DNA of 64,000 bases from TMED23 sp964566055 (GTDB lineage: Bacteria > Pseudomonadota > Alphaproteobacteria > Rhodospirillales > UBA2165). Position numbers and translations under genes: made by a program. The notes beneath the pieces were generated by a model that worked only from the letters and a program-made list of their open reading frames with translations, made no database searches and had not been told where the DNA came from. Positions 54,927-63,598 of this stretch are shown here, piece by piece. The stretch spans positions 54,884 to 118,883 of the forward strand of contig CAZMHI010000005.1 of NCBI GenBank assembly GCA_964566055.1. The letters run 5' to 3'. Position 1 is the first letter of the stretch, and each line of letters begins with the position of its first letter.

Positions 54927-56069
54927 TTACGTCGCCCCATGCGGCAAAGCGAGATAGTCTTCAGACTGCATTTCCATCAGCCGCGAAACCAGGCGCTCGA
55001 ACTCGAAAGCGCCTTCGCCTAAAACATATAACTCATGAGGTGGCGCATCGGCGGAACAGATAAAATTCACTTTGTTTTCGTATAGCGCATCGATCAGGGT
55101 AATGAACCGGCGCGCTTCGCTTTTTAGGGCTTCATCCATGCGCGGAATATCATCCAGAATAAGCGTGTGATATCGCTCGGCAATCTCGAGGTAATCAGCC
55201 GGGCCCAAAGCTGCGGCGCATAAATTGTTAAAACTGGCGCGCCCGACGCCCGCCGCCGCCTGAGGAATTTCAACAATACGCCCTTTAACTTCAATATTAT
55301 CGGGTGCCGCCGTATAGCCTTCGGTCAGGTCAGCAAAATACTGGTCCAGGTCTTTGGCAGCCGTTTCGTCCAGCGGCTGGTGATAGACCTGCATCCCCAG
55401 CATGCGTTCCAACCGGTAATCCCGTGCCGCCCCTAACTGTAAGATGTCCAAGCGCTCACTGATGAGATCGATGAAGGGCAGAAATTTTTCGCGCTGCAGT
55501 CCATCTTTGTAGAGATCTCCGGGCGGACGGTTAGAGGTCGCCACGATCACCACATCGCGTTCAAGCAAACCTTCGAATAAACGTCCCAATATCATCGCAT
55601 CAACGATATTGACCACTTGCAGTTCATCGAAACACAACAGCCACGCTTCATTGGCAATAGCGTCGACAACACTCGGGATTGGATCACCACCACCGCTTTT
55701 TTTTTCCCGAAAATCGTTAAAGCGCTTATGAACGTCCTGTAAGAAAGCGTGAAAGTGAACCCGGCGTTTGCGCTCAAGCGGGGCTGTTTCAAAAAATAAA
55801 TCCATCAACATCGATTTACCGCGACCGACATCGCCAAAAATGTAGAGGCCCTGAAGCGGTTCTTCCTGGCGGCGCCCGAGGCGACTGGTTAGGCCAAAGC
55901 GATCTTTCCAGCCCGCCTGACCGGAAGATGGTTGATAGCCCTTGAGGGCACGATGCAGACTTTGCAGTTTCTCCGCCAATAGCTCCTGGGCGGGATCAGG
56001 ATTGAGATCACCTGCTGCCACGCGGTCGCGGTAAGTAAATAGAGGACCAGATTGAGCTTCATTCGCCAT
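54927..56069 (-). CDS. zapE: Cell division ATPase ZapE (AFG1 family)
   Basis: A 380-residue AAA+-like ATPase. Walker A is GDVGRGKSMLMD near residue 79, Walker B is WLLCFDELQVVN. In E. coli, ZapE binds FtsZ; mitochondrial AFG1 relatives help degrade membrane complexes. In many alphaproteobacteria this gene lies directly before mdh; here the methyltransferase pair has come between them. Confidence 0.94.
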   Translation of the reverse strand: MANEAQSGPLFTYRDRVAAGDLNPDPAQELLAEKLQSLHRALKGYQPSSGQAGWKDRFGLTSRLGRRQEEPLQGLYIFGDVGRGKSMLMDLFFETAPLERKRRVHFHAFLQDVHKRFNDFREKKSGGGDPIPSVVDAIANEAWLLCFDELQVVNIVDAMILGRLFEGLLERDVVIVATSNRPPGDLYKDGLQREKFLPFIDLISERLDILQLGAARDYRLERMLGMQVYHQPLDETAAKDLDQYFADLTEGYTAAPDNIEVKGRIVEIPQAAAGVGRASFNNLCAAALGPADYLEIAERYHTLILDDIPRMDEALKSEARRFITLIDALYENKVNFICSADAPPHELYVLGEGAFEFERLVSRLMEMQSEDYLALPHGAT

Positions 56070-56304
56070 AGCTCGCTACTTAAGGCTGCCGTCCCTTGAT
56101 GTAAAGCGATTTAAAAACTCTCTACAACAATATGTGACTCATCGGTGATCTCGCATTTAGCTCAATAATTTCAACCAGATACCTGCCGACACTAAGTTAA
56201 TCACGGCAAATTCACAGAAAGCTTACTCATCATCCAGACTAACATTGGCTATAAATTATCAGGCAGGAAAAGATATCCGCTTGAGGGATATTACAGGACT
56301 AAAT

Positions 56305-56976
56305 ATGCAAATTACCAATGTAAAACGCATTTTTCTGGCAATGCTAATTGCCGCCGTCGTGGTTTGGGGCGTACTCAATCATCAAAAATTTAATGTTGAG
56401 ACCCAGGTCGCCTGGATTGCCAGCTTTGGTATGCTGGGGCCAATTGTATTTATGGTCACCCGCTCAATTGGTGCCGTATTTTTCCTCCCTGGCAGCCTCA
56501 TGTCAATTACCGCAGGTATGGCCTTTGGCCCTGTTTGGGGCGCGGTTTACAATTTGATTGCCTCTACCATTGGTGCCGTCTTGGCTTTTCTGGTTGCCCG
56601 TTACGTCGCCTCAGACTATGTGCGGCAGAAGCTCGGTGGCAAGGGCTGGATATCAAGATCAGTTGAAGGCGTCGAAGCGGAAGGCTGGCGGTTTGTCGCC
56701 TTTGTCCGACTGGTGCCGCTATTCCCATATAATGTTTTGAACTATGTGCTAGGTCTGACGCGTATCAAAGTCTCCCATTTCACGGCAGCTTCTTTCATCT
56801 GCATGATCCCGGGCGATATCGCCTATGTCTATATTGGCTACGCCGGGCGCGAAACCATGGCCGGCAATGATGCTTCGATTGAAATTGCCCTTATTGCGCT
56901 TGGTCTTTTGGCGACGATTATATTTCTACCGCGGCTGGTTCAGTATATCAGGAGCGCTAAACCAGCTCTAAACTAG
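56305..56976 (+). CDS. TVP38/TMEM64 (DedA-like) family membrane protein
   Basis: A 223-residue membrane protein with five or six hydrophobic segments. The SNARE-associated signature is clear: GPIVFMVTRSIGAVFFLPGSLM and AGMAFGPVWGAVYNLIAS-TIGAVLAFLVARYV. The family is linked to membrane homeostasis and lipid scrambling in eukaryotic homologues. I chose ATG 56305 over TTG 56245 because AGGA lies 9 bases upstream and the membrane topology begins there. Its stop overlaps the TerB-like gene by 4 bases. Confidence 0.85.
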   Translation: MQITNVKRIFLAMLIAAVVVWGVLNHQKFNVETQVAWIASFGMLGPIVFMVTRSIGAVFFLPGSLMSITAGMAFGPVWGAVYNLIASTIGAVLAFLVARYVASDYVRQKLGGKGWISRSVEGVEAEGWRFVAFVRLVPLFPYNVLNYVLGLTRIKVSHFTAASFICMIPGDIAYVYIGYAGRETMAGNDASIEIALIALGLLATIIFLPRLVQYIRSAKPALN

Positions 56977-57443
56977 CCCGGCAGTTGGCCCATTAAATCT
57001 GTCCGATAGAGGCCAAAATGCCCCGGATCAAGTTCTAAAATACTGCACAACGTAACAATCTCAATTTGATCGACCAGACTGGTTTTACCGTTTGCCTCAG
57101 CGACTGCCAGACAAATGCGGATCAGCAAAGCCGCAGTTTCGGGATTGTCTTTGACGACATCCAGCTGGCTTAAAACTTTAGGGTGTCCGTCACGGGGTGA
57201 GGACAAAATGGCCTCGCAATAATCAACGAATATATTTACTGCTTCATGAGGGTCGTAGACCTGCAAAGATTCCAGGGTCTCGATGATCTGATCAACCCGG
57301 ACACGCTCGGAAAAACTCACTTTACCATCCGCTGTCGCCACCAAGGCACATGCCGCCATCGTCGCTTTGAGGAAGGGCAAATTATGATGCCGCTCCATAT
57401 GGGTGTGATATTGATCTTTGAGAACGCCCAGAAATCCGCTCAA
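56973..57443 (-). CDS. TerB-like domain protein
   Basis: A 156-residue all-helical protein. It has two acidic loops, ATADGKVSFSERVRV and AEANGKTSLVDQIEI, that resemble the metal-binding loops of TerB/DjlA N-terminal domains. Those families are linked to tellurite resistance or to membrane-associated sensing; no ter gene cluster is near, so a tellurite role should not be assumed. Confidence 0.8.
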   Translation of the reverse strand: MSGFLGVLKDQYHTHMERHHNLPFLKATMAACALVATADGKVSFSERVRVDQIIETLESLQVYDPHEAVNIFVDYCEAILSSPRDGHPKVLSQLDVVKDNPETAALLIRICLAVAEANGKTSLVDQIEIVTLCSILELDPGHFGLYRTDLMGQLPG

Positions 57444-57507
57444 GCCTGCCTCCCAGATTATCTGAGAAAATCATAAGCGAAATAGGGACGCAAAAGCGAG
57501 TCGGAAT

Positions 57508-58116
57508 CTATTTTTCCAGCAGATCGGCAACAACATTGTCATCGCCTTGTCCGCGCCGGCGTAAGCCACTGACAATTCCCGGTAAATCATCTTCATGGCG
57601 GTTCTGGCTCATTTTAAACTTACCTTCCAGGCGCGTAATCTCTAATTCAAAACAAACAATACCGGTGAGCATGCCTTTAACAAACTTTTCCGGCTGATCT
57701 TCCAACCGCCAGCCCTCAGGTCCTTCATAGGTTTCCACCAGGTCTTTTTGGGCGGCGACCATGGCCTTTTCATCATCGATCAGGCGCGGTGAGCCATAGG
57801 CATGGACGGTTACATAATTCCAAGTCGGCACCGAGGGTTGCTTGTCGTACCAACTCGGCGAGATATAGGCATGCGGCCCCCAAAAAATCACCAGGGCTTC
57901 CTGATTCGCCTCAAAACTTTGCCAATGCGGGTTGGCCTTGGCCATATGAGAGATCAGAGTTCCGTTCTCACCACGCGTTTCGTCCAGCATAAAAGGCAGG
58001 TGCGTCGCAAACGGCGTGCCCTCAACACTGCCAACCAAAATTGCCCAGCCATGATCCCGCATGACATTATTGAGGACTTCCTGATTTTCCTCGACGTGAT
58101 ATTTCGGACTATACAT
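57508..58116 (-). CDS. PaiB-like FMN-binding protein
   Basis: A 202-residue protein. MYSPKYHVEEN and the HLPFMLDE-x-RGENGTLISHMAKANPHW block match PaiB, an FMN-binding split-barrel protein described as a negative regulator of transcription in Bacillus. The PSWYDKQPSVPTWNYVTVHAYG segment is also conserved. The DNA-binding role in this organism is unproven; some relatives appear to be pyridoxine-oxidase-like proteins without regulation. Confidence 0.85.
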   Translation of the reverse strand: MYSPKYHVEENQEVLNNVMRDHGWAILVGSVEGTPFATHLPFMLDETRGENGTLISHMAKANPHWQSFEANQEALVIFWGPHAYISPSWYDKQPSVPTWNYVTVHAYGSPRLIDDEKAMVAAQKDLVETYEGPEGWRLEDQPEKFVKGMLTGIVCFELEITRLEGKFKMSQNRHEDDLPGIVSGLRRRGQGDDNVVADLLEK

Positions 58117-58189
58117 TTCTCTTCCCCTACAAAAAATGGCCGCGGGCAGAGCCGGCGACCATCTTAAATTAATTTAGCGGCGCGGCGGC

Positions 58190-58966
58190 TTACATACGTT
58201 CGACCATCATTTTCTTGGTTTCAGCAATAGCCTTAGCTGGATTAAGCGATTTCGGACAGGTATTGGTGCAGTTTAAAATCGTATGGCAGCGGTAAAGCCG
58301 GAAGGGATCTTCAAGATTATCCAGCCGCTCACCGGTTTTCTCATCGCGGCTGTCAACAATCCAGCGATAAGCCTGCAGCAAAATAGCCGGTCCCAGATAA
58401 CGGTCACCATTCCACCAATAGCTTGGACATGAGGTCTGGCAGCAGAAACACAACACACATTCCCAAAGACCATCTAGCTTTTCGCGATCTTCCTGGGATT
58501 GCAGGCGTTCGCTGCCGGGTGCCGGCGTATCGGTCTGAACCCAGGGCTCAATCGAGGTGTATTGTGCATAAGGCGTCGACAAATCCGGCACCAAATCTTT
58601 AATCACCGGCATATGCGGCAAGGGATAAATCGCTGCATCTCCTTTAATCTCGGCAATATCTTTGGTGCAGGCCAGCGTGTTCGTGCCATCAACGTTCATG
58701 GCACAGGAGCCGCACACCCCTTCCCGGCAGGAGCGCCGGAAGGTCAGGGTCGGGTCCATCTCGTTTTTAATCTTGATCAGTGCATCAAGCACCATCGGCC
58801 CGCAATTATCCATATCGACTTCATAGGTATCAAGCTGCGGATTTTTGTCCTGATCGGGATCGTAGCGATAGATTTTAAACTTCTTGATATTCTTTGCGCC
58901 ATCAGGAGCCGCATGGGTTTGACCTTTGACGACTCTGGAACCTTTCGGCAGGTTAAATTCAACCAT
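58190..58966 (-). CDS. sdhB: Succinate dehydrogenase iron-sulfur subunit
   Basis: Holds the three Fe-S clusters of complex II. The [2Fe-2S] site is CREGVCGSC, the [4Fe-4S] site is in CVLCFCCQTSCPSYWW and the third in CHTILNCTNTCPKSLNP. The 258-residue length is typical. It has a strong AAGGAGA ribosome site and follows sdhA, at the end of the sdhCDAB operon. Confidence 0.98.
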   Translation of the reverse strand: MVEFNLPKGSRVVKGQTHAAPDGAKNIKKFKIYRYDPDQDKNPQLDTYEVDMDNCGPMVLDALIKIKNEMDPTLTFRRSCREGVCGSCAMNVDGTNTLACTKDIAEIKGDAAIYPLPHMPVIKDLVPDLSTPYAQYTSIEPWVQTDTPAPGSERLQSQEDREKLDGLWECVLCFCCQTSCPSYWWNGDRYLGPAILLQAYRWIVDSRDEKTGERLDNLEDPFRLYRCHTILNCTNTCPKSLNPAKAIAETKKMMVERM

Positions 58967-58992
58967 TCTTTTTCTCCTTAACCTTCGTCGTC

Positions 58993-60786
58993 CTAGTAAA
59001 CCCGAGCACGCGGTGTGATATACTCGACCTCGTCGGTCAGGGTATATTCATGCACCGGGCGGTAGTCGAGCTTAACGTTCCAATTATCATCAACCCAGGA
59101 CAAGGTGTGCTTCATCCAATTCTCGTCATCACGATCCGGATAATCTTCGTGAGCGTGAGCCCCACGCGATTCATGGCGCGCCTCGGCGCCATATATCGTC
59201 GCTTTAGAACATGCCATCAGATTTTCAAGCTCTAAGGTCTCGACCAAATCAGAATTCCAAATCAGCGACTGATCACTAACTTTTAAATCCTTGAGATTTT
59301 CCGCCGCTTGATCAATTAAACCAACACCTTCTTTCAACACATCTGAAGTGCGGAAGACAGCGGCATTACTTTGCATAATACGTTGCATACCGAGCCGGAC
59401 GTCAGCCGTGCTCTGACTGCCACTGGCATGGCGCAGACGATCAAGCCGGGCAATTGCCTCTTCACCCGTATTAGCATCTGCCGGTTTAATCGTTTTATTT
59501 TGATCTACTGTCTCGGCAGCGCGAATAGCGGCAGCGCGGCCAAAGACCACGATATCCAGCAGCGAATTGGTGCCGAGGCGATTGGCACCATGAACCGATA
59601 CACAAGCCGCTTCACCAATTGCCATCAATCCTGGGCAAATAGCTTCCGGATCATCGGCGGTTGGGCGCAGGGCCTCGCCGTAATAATTGGTCGGGATACC
59701 GCCCATATTGTAATGCACAGTTGGCAATACCGGGATTGGATCCTTAGTGGCATCAACGCCAGAGAAAATTTTAGCAGTCTCAGTGATACCCGGCAGCTGC
59801 TTGTGCAAGACATCAGCTCCCAAGTGTTCCAAATGCAGGAAGATATGGTCGTTATCAGCACCAACGCCTCTGTTTTCCCTAATTTCGATGGTCATCGAGC
59901 GGGAAACCACATCGCGCGACGCCAAATCCTTGGCGCTCGGTGCATAGCGCTCCATAAAGGCTTCACCTTCCGAATTGGTGAGATAGCCACCTTCACCGCG
60001 TGCGCCTTCTGTAATCAGACAGCCGGAACCATAAATACCGGTGGGGTGAAATTGCACGAACTCCATATCCTGGTTGGGAAGACCAGCCCGAAGCACCATC
60101 GCATTTCCGTCACCGGTGCAGGTATGAGCCGACGTGCAGGAGAAATAGCTGCGGCCATAGCCACCGGTTGCCATTACGGTCTGATGGCCGAGGAAGCGAT
60201 GGATGGTGCCTTCGGCTAAATTCCAGGCCATTACGCCCCGGCAGGAGCCGTCATCATCCATGATCAGATCAATGGCGAAATATTCGATAAAAAATTCAGC
60301 GTTGTGTTTCAGGCATTGCTGGTAAAGTGTATGCAAAATTGCATGACCGGTGCGATCAGCAGCGGCAGCAGCGCGTCCGACCGGAGCCCCTTTGCCGTAA
60401 TCACTCATATGGCCGCCAAAAGGCCGCTGATAAATTTTACCGTCTTCAGTGCGTGAAAACGGCACACCGAAATGCTCAAGCTCATAAACTGCCGGCACGG
60501 CTTCCCGGCACATATATTCGATGGCATCCTGATCACCCAACCAATCTGCGCCTTTAACGGTGTCGAACATATGCCACTGCCAGCTGTCTTCCTGCATATT
60601 CCCGAGCGCTGCGCCAACGCCGCCTTGGGCTGCAACTGTGTGACTACGCGTTGGGAAAACTTTGGTGATGCAGGCGGTACTAAGACCTGCAGCCGTCATG
60701 CCAAGCGTCGCCCTTAGACCAGCGCCGCCCGCACCAACAACAACCACATCATGAACGTGATCGATGATTTCATATGAATCAGTCAT
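58993..60786 (-). CDS. sdhA: Succinate dehydrogenase flavoprotein subunit
   Basis: Oxidises succinate to fumarate. The 597-residue protein has GAGGAGLRATLG (FAD), RSHTVAAQGG with the His that binds FAD covalently, GGHMSDYGKGAPVGRA, and the HPTGIYGSG region with the active-site residues. It lies between sdhD and sdhB. Confidence 0.98.
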   Translation of the reverse strand: MTDSYEIIDHVHDVVVVGAGGAGLRATLGMTAAGLSTACITKVFPTRSHTVAAQGGVGAALGNMQEDSWQWHMFDTVKGADWLGDQDAIEYMCREAVPAVYELEHFGVPFSRTEDGKIYQRPFGGHMSDYGKGAPVGRAAAAADRTGHAILHTLYQQCLKHNAEFFIEYFAIDLIMDDDGSCRGVMAWNLAEGTIHRFLGHQTVMATGGYGRSYFSCTSAHTCTGDGNAMVLRAGLPNQDMEFVQFHPTGIYGSGCLITEGARGEGGYLTNSEGEAFMERYAPSAKDLASRDVVSRSMTIEIRENRGVGADNDHIFLHLEHLGADVLHKQLPGITETAKIFSGVDATKDPIPVLPTVHYNMGGIPTNYYGEALRPTADDPEAICPGLMAIGEAACVSVHGANRLGTNSLLDIVVFGRAAAIRAAETVDQNKTIKPADANTGEEAIARLDRLRHASGSQSTADVRLGMQRIMQSNAAVFRTSDVLKEGVGLIDQAAENLKDLKVSDQSLIWNSDLVETLELENLMACSKATIYGAEARHESRGAHAHEDYPDRDDENWMKHTLSWVDDNWNVKLDYRPVHEYTLTDEVEYITPRARVY

Positions 60787-60794
60787 TTTGACTT

Positions 60795-61175
60795 TTAGCC
60801 TCCGAAGGCAACTTTAAGGAGCGCGATAACACTTGAAACACCAAAGAATACCGCGACAAGTTTATTAAGAACCAATGAGACGATTTTGTTTCTCTCATTA
60901 TGGACGTAGTCTTCGATCACCACCTGGAGACCCAATTGCATGTGATAAAACAGCGCAATTACAAACAGCGTCATCAGCAAAATGCTGCCGGGCTCGTTGA
61001 GCCATACCTTAAAACCAGCACGATCAATACCGACCAGTGTTACAGCAGAAAAGATAAACCACAGGCTAAGCGGAATGAGGGCGATGGCGGTGACCCGTTG
61101 GGCCCACCAATGGGCGGTGCCTTCATTGGCGCTGCCGAGGCCGCGCACACGGCCGAGATCGGATCGTAAACTCAT
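60795..61175 (-). CDS. sdhD: Succinate dehydrogenase membrane anchor subunit D
   Basis: A 126-residue membrane subunit with three hydrophobic helices and the heme-ligand region HMQLGLQVVIEDYVH. I chose ATG 61175, which overlaps the sdhC TGA by one base, rather than the longer frame. The GTAHWWAQRVTAIALIPL segment is typical. Confidence 0.93.
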   Translation of the reverse strand: MSLRSDLGRVRGLGSANEGTAHWWAQRVTAIALIPLSLWFIFSAVTLVGIDRAGFKVWLNEPGSILLMTLFVIALFYHMQLGLQVVIEDYVHNERNKIVSLVLNKLVAVFFGVSSVIALLKVAFGG

Positions 61176-61573
61176 CAGTACGATCCTCCCAGCATGCCAT
61201 AACCGGCCGACCAAGCCAGCAGGGTTAATACCACCGAAGCGATATAAACGAACCAGCCAGAAGCGCGCACTTGCGGCAGCTCAAGGCCAAGCCCGGCATC
61301 CCAAAACATATGCCGGATACCGTTGCATAAATGATAGAGCAGCGCCCAAGTCCAGCCGAATAACAACAACTTACCAAACCAATGAGCGAGAAAAGCCTGA
61401 GTACGTTCAAACGCTTCCGGACCATAAGCCGCGGCATTTAACCAATAGGCCAGCATCAACGCACCGACTGCCAGGCCAACCCCGGTAAATCTGTGAAAGA
61501 TCGACAACACCGAAGTAATCTGCGGTTTGTAAACCTGTAAATGTGGAGAAAGCGGACGGTTTCCCGTACTCAT
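61175..61573 (-). CDS. sdhC: Succinate dehydrogenase cytochrome b556 subunit
   Basis: A 132-residue membrane subunit with three hydrophobic helices. RPLSPHLQVYKPQITSVLSIFHRFTGVGLAVG is the family N-terminal signature, and LYHLCNGIRHMFWD carries the heme-b His. It is the first gene of sdhCDAB, reading leftward from the large non-coding region at 61574. Confidence 0.95.
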   Translation of the reverse strand: MSTGNRPLSPHLQVYKPQITSVLSIFHRFTGVGLAVGALMLAYWLNAAAYGPEAFERTQAFLAHWFGKLLLFGWTWALLYHLCNGIRHMFWDAGLGLELPQVRASGWFVYIASVVLTLLAWSAGYGMLGGSY

Positions 61574-62009
61574 GGACCAAGCCTCGTCTAAATCTGAATG
61601 TCCGTATATCGGAAGGTTATTCTCCCGACATTTATTAAGTAAGATTAAAGTCTTACGACTACAACCAAAGTCTGGTTTAGCTGCTCATTAGTGCCAAGTC
61701 AACGCAACCGCTTTGCAATATCCACGTATCTGCATTGATATTTAAAACGACTACGATTTGGATTTCTAACAACAAGTTACAGGGTAATATATTGGATCTG
61801 ATTCAATGTATTTGGTAATTTCTATTGCGTCTTCGATTATTACTGCGACAAAAACTATTTTTCTGACAGTATAAGATAAATTAATACTTACATTATACTT
61901 CATTGTTGATAGAATTGTGGATAAGTTGTGAACTATTTGTGTAAATATAACTAATTTATACACAGTTTTTTTTAGTTTTTTACTATTTTTTTATTGAACA
62001 TTTATTTCA
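61574..62009. other. AT-rich intergenic region with DnaA-box-like sites: candidate replication origin
   Basis: Exact DnaA-box matches are TGTGGATAA at 61916-61924 (consensus on the minus strand) and TTATACACA at 61956-61964 (plus strand). Weaker copies are TGTGAACTA (61927-61935) and TGTGTAAAT (61938-61946). Next to them is a T-rich tract (61965-61992) that could unwind. The left part also serves as the sdhCDAB promoter region. Two exact boxes within 50 bases make chance unlikely but not excluded. No ORF is supported. Confidence 0.45.
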
Positions 62010-62870
62010 CTTTACTCAGAATACTCCGCGTACGTGAAAGCGTCTTTATTGCTTTTTCGCACCGAGTTGGCACCTGGCTTACCGGTCTTTCGTCAGATCG
62101 ATCGATAAATTGGGCAAAGGAGGTACGAAAAGCAACTTCAGGAAAGCAGGTGATTCGCGAGAGTTACTTGCTGGATTGAAGGCGTAGCTGGAGGCCTTTC
62201 GAACCCGCTTCTGTGGAAGTTTACTTTTAGAGAAGTGGTCCCAGTTGGTGGTGGGCTTCTTTTGAGGCGTGCACCGAGGGAGTGGTTTTTAATGAATAGC
62301 TTGGGACCCGCTTTGCGGGCTTCAGGTAAAAATTGAAAATCAGGTTCAAAGGACTTTGGGTACCGGCGGTTTGCCTCGTCTCCCTGGCGTGGCGGATTGA
62401 TTGAGGTCCGGCGGATCGATGGTAATGGCAGGAAGGGATTTCGGTCCCGTGAAGGCCGCTACTAAATCGGACCAAAGGATTGCTAGAAGGATGAAGCATT
62501 GGTGGCCTGACCAACGGATTATCGTTCTACTTCTCTGTCAGTGCGTTGCGTTTAGAAATAGGGCAAGCCCATTAAATTGGGCCGCTGATCGGTACGGGAT
62601 TTAATTCGACTGGCAACAGGCGGATTTAAGACCGAACACATTGGTTAACTTGCGACTGTCTCTCTCCCAAGGGTGCGTTGTAAGTAAGCTGGTGGAGCAG
62701 AAGACTATTAATCGTACTCGGAGCCTGGCCGGCTCTATGAGGCGTCAGGAGTATCGCCGCCGCGATGCGTCACGACAAGGATCCCAGGCCTTGCGTGCCT
62801 GGCGCCTCTTACTTTACCTCACTTGTTTGGATAATTTACCCGCTTTTTTCTTGCCAAGTTTCTAGCTTTT
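62010..62870 (+). other. Long hairpin-rich non-coding segment: candidate structured RNA
   Basis: About 850 bases without a believable gene, although GC content is normal rather than AT-rich. Many compact stems are visible: CCGCTTCT with AGAAGTGG (62205-62238), CCCGC-TTT-GCGGG (62307-62319), GGGA/TCCC (62435-62448), GCCCA/TGGGC (62567-62582), GAGCC/GGCTC (62721-62735), ATCGC/GCGAT (62753-62766) and CCAGGC/GCCTGG (62784-62802). Upstream, TTGAAC and CAGAAT spaced 17 bases apart (61994-62022) could be a promoter. The segment does not match rRNA, tmRNA, RNase P, SRP or group II intron signatures that I know. Strand is inferred from the promoter and is uncertain. Confidence 0.35.
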
Positions 62871-63008
62871 TAGCTCAAAATGCGATGAGTGACGATAACG
62901 GAAAAAAAATGTCCTTTATTTCTTTTCTGTCGCATGGCTTATACCTATCTTTATAGATAGAATAATGTATTTTTTAGAATAATATTTTCGATACGGATTG
63001 CGATACAA

Positions 63009-63545
63009 TTGGCTAAATCTAAATTAGATATCAGTGCCGTTAAATTTATGATTGTTGAGGATAATCCCTTTATGCGGATTATCTTGAAGCAATTGTTGCG
63101 TGCGCTAGGTGTCATAGAAATGGCCGAAGCCACCGACGGCGCGCAAGCTTTCTCCGTGATGAAAACTTTTGAGCCTGATATCATTCTCATTGACTGGGAG
63201 ATGCAGCCGCTGGATGGCCTCGATTTTGTCAAGCTGGTAAGGACCGGCGATGACAGCCCAAACCAATATGTGCCGATGATTATGGTAACCGGGCATTCAG
63301 AGCAAAATAAAGTCACTCAGGCTCGGGACGCCGGCATCAATGAAATGCTGATTAAACCGCTCTCGGCACGGACCTTGTTTTCGCGTATCCGTGCTGTCAT
63401 AGAGCGTCCCCGGCCCTTTGTAGAAACAAAGTCCTATTTTGGCCCGGACCGGCGCCGTAAACAGGAAGATTTCTACACCGGCCCGGATCGCCGTAAAGCA
63501 GAAGGCGAACAATCACAGTCTGATGTCGACGCCATGTTTGACTAG
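63009..63545 (+). CDS. Single-domain response regulator with C-terminal GPDRR repeats
   Basis: A 178-residue protein. Residues 1-125 form a receiver domain: VEDNPFMR near the N-terminus, the phospho-acceptor Asp in IILIDWEM, a conserved Thr in MVTGH and Lys in LIKPLSA. After it, residues 130-165 carry two GPDRR motifs (YFGPDRRRK and YTGPDRRKA), a short pattern seen in small alphaproteobacterial regulators. No kinase is adjacent. The start TTG 63009 gives the family-like MAKSKLDISAVK beginning; ATG 63048 is too far in. Confidence 0.88.
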   Translation: MAKSKLDISAVKFMIVEDNPFMRIILKQLLRALGVIEMAEATDGAQAFSVMKTFEPDIILIDWEMQPLDGLDFVKLVRTGDDSPNQYVPMIMVTGHSEQNKVTQARDAGINEMLIKPLSARTLFSRIRAVIERPRPFVETKSYFGPDRRRKQEDFYTGPDRRKAEGEQSQSDVDAMFD

Positions 63546-63565
63546 CTCAATTCGTTAATTTTTCG

Positions 63566-63586
63566 AAAGGTGCCTGGCACCTTTTT
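63566..63586 (+). terminator. Rho-independent terminator after the response regulator
   Basis: AAAGGTGC and GCACCTTT form an 8-bp stem with a CTG loop, followed by TTTTT. It lies 20 bases after the stop codon and 13 bases before the convergent asd stop. Confidence 0.85.
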
Positions 63587-63598
63587 AAATATTAACCT

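Noticed and set aside
56973..57443. Calling the TerB-like gene a tellurite-resistance gene
   Set aside because: There is no ter cluster, and the domain also occurs in proteins without that role.
62195..62215. A tRNA-like or tmRNA-like TTCGAAC piece in the non-coding region
   Set aside because: No acceptor pairing, CCA end or tag-coding frame accompanies it.
62227..62514. A 95-codon minus-strand frame in the non-coding region, and other frames of 60-75 codons
   Set aside because: None has a recognisable protein, a good ribosome site or a believable composition; they look like chance frames over a structured segment.
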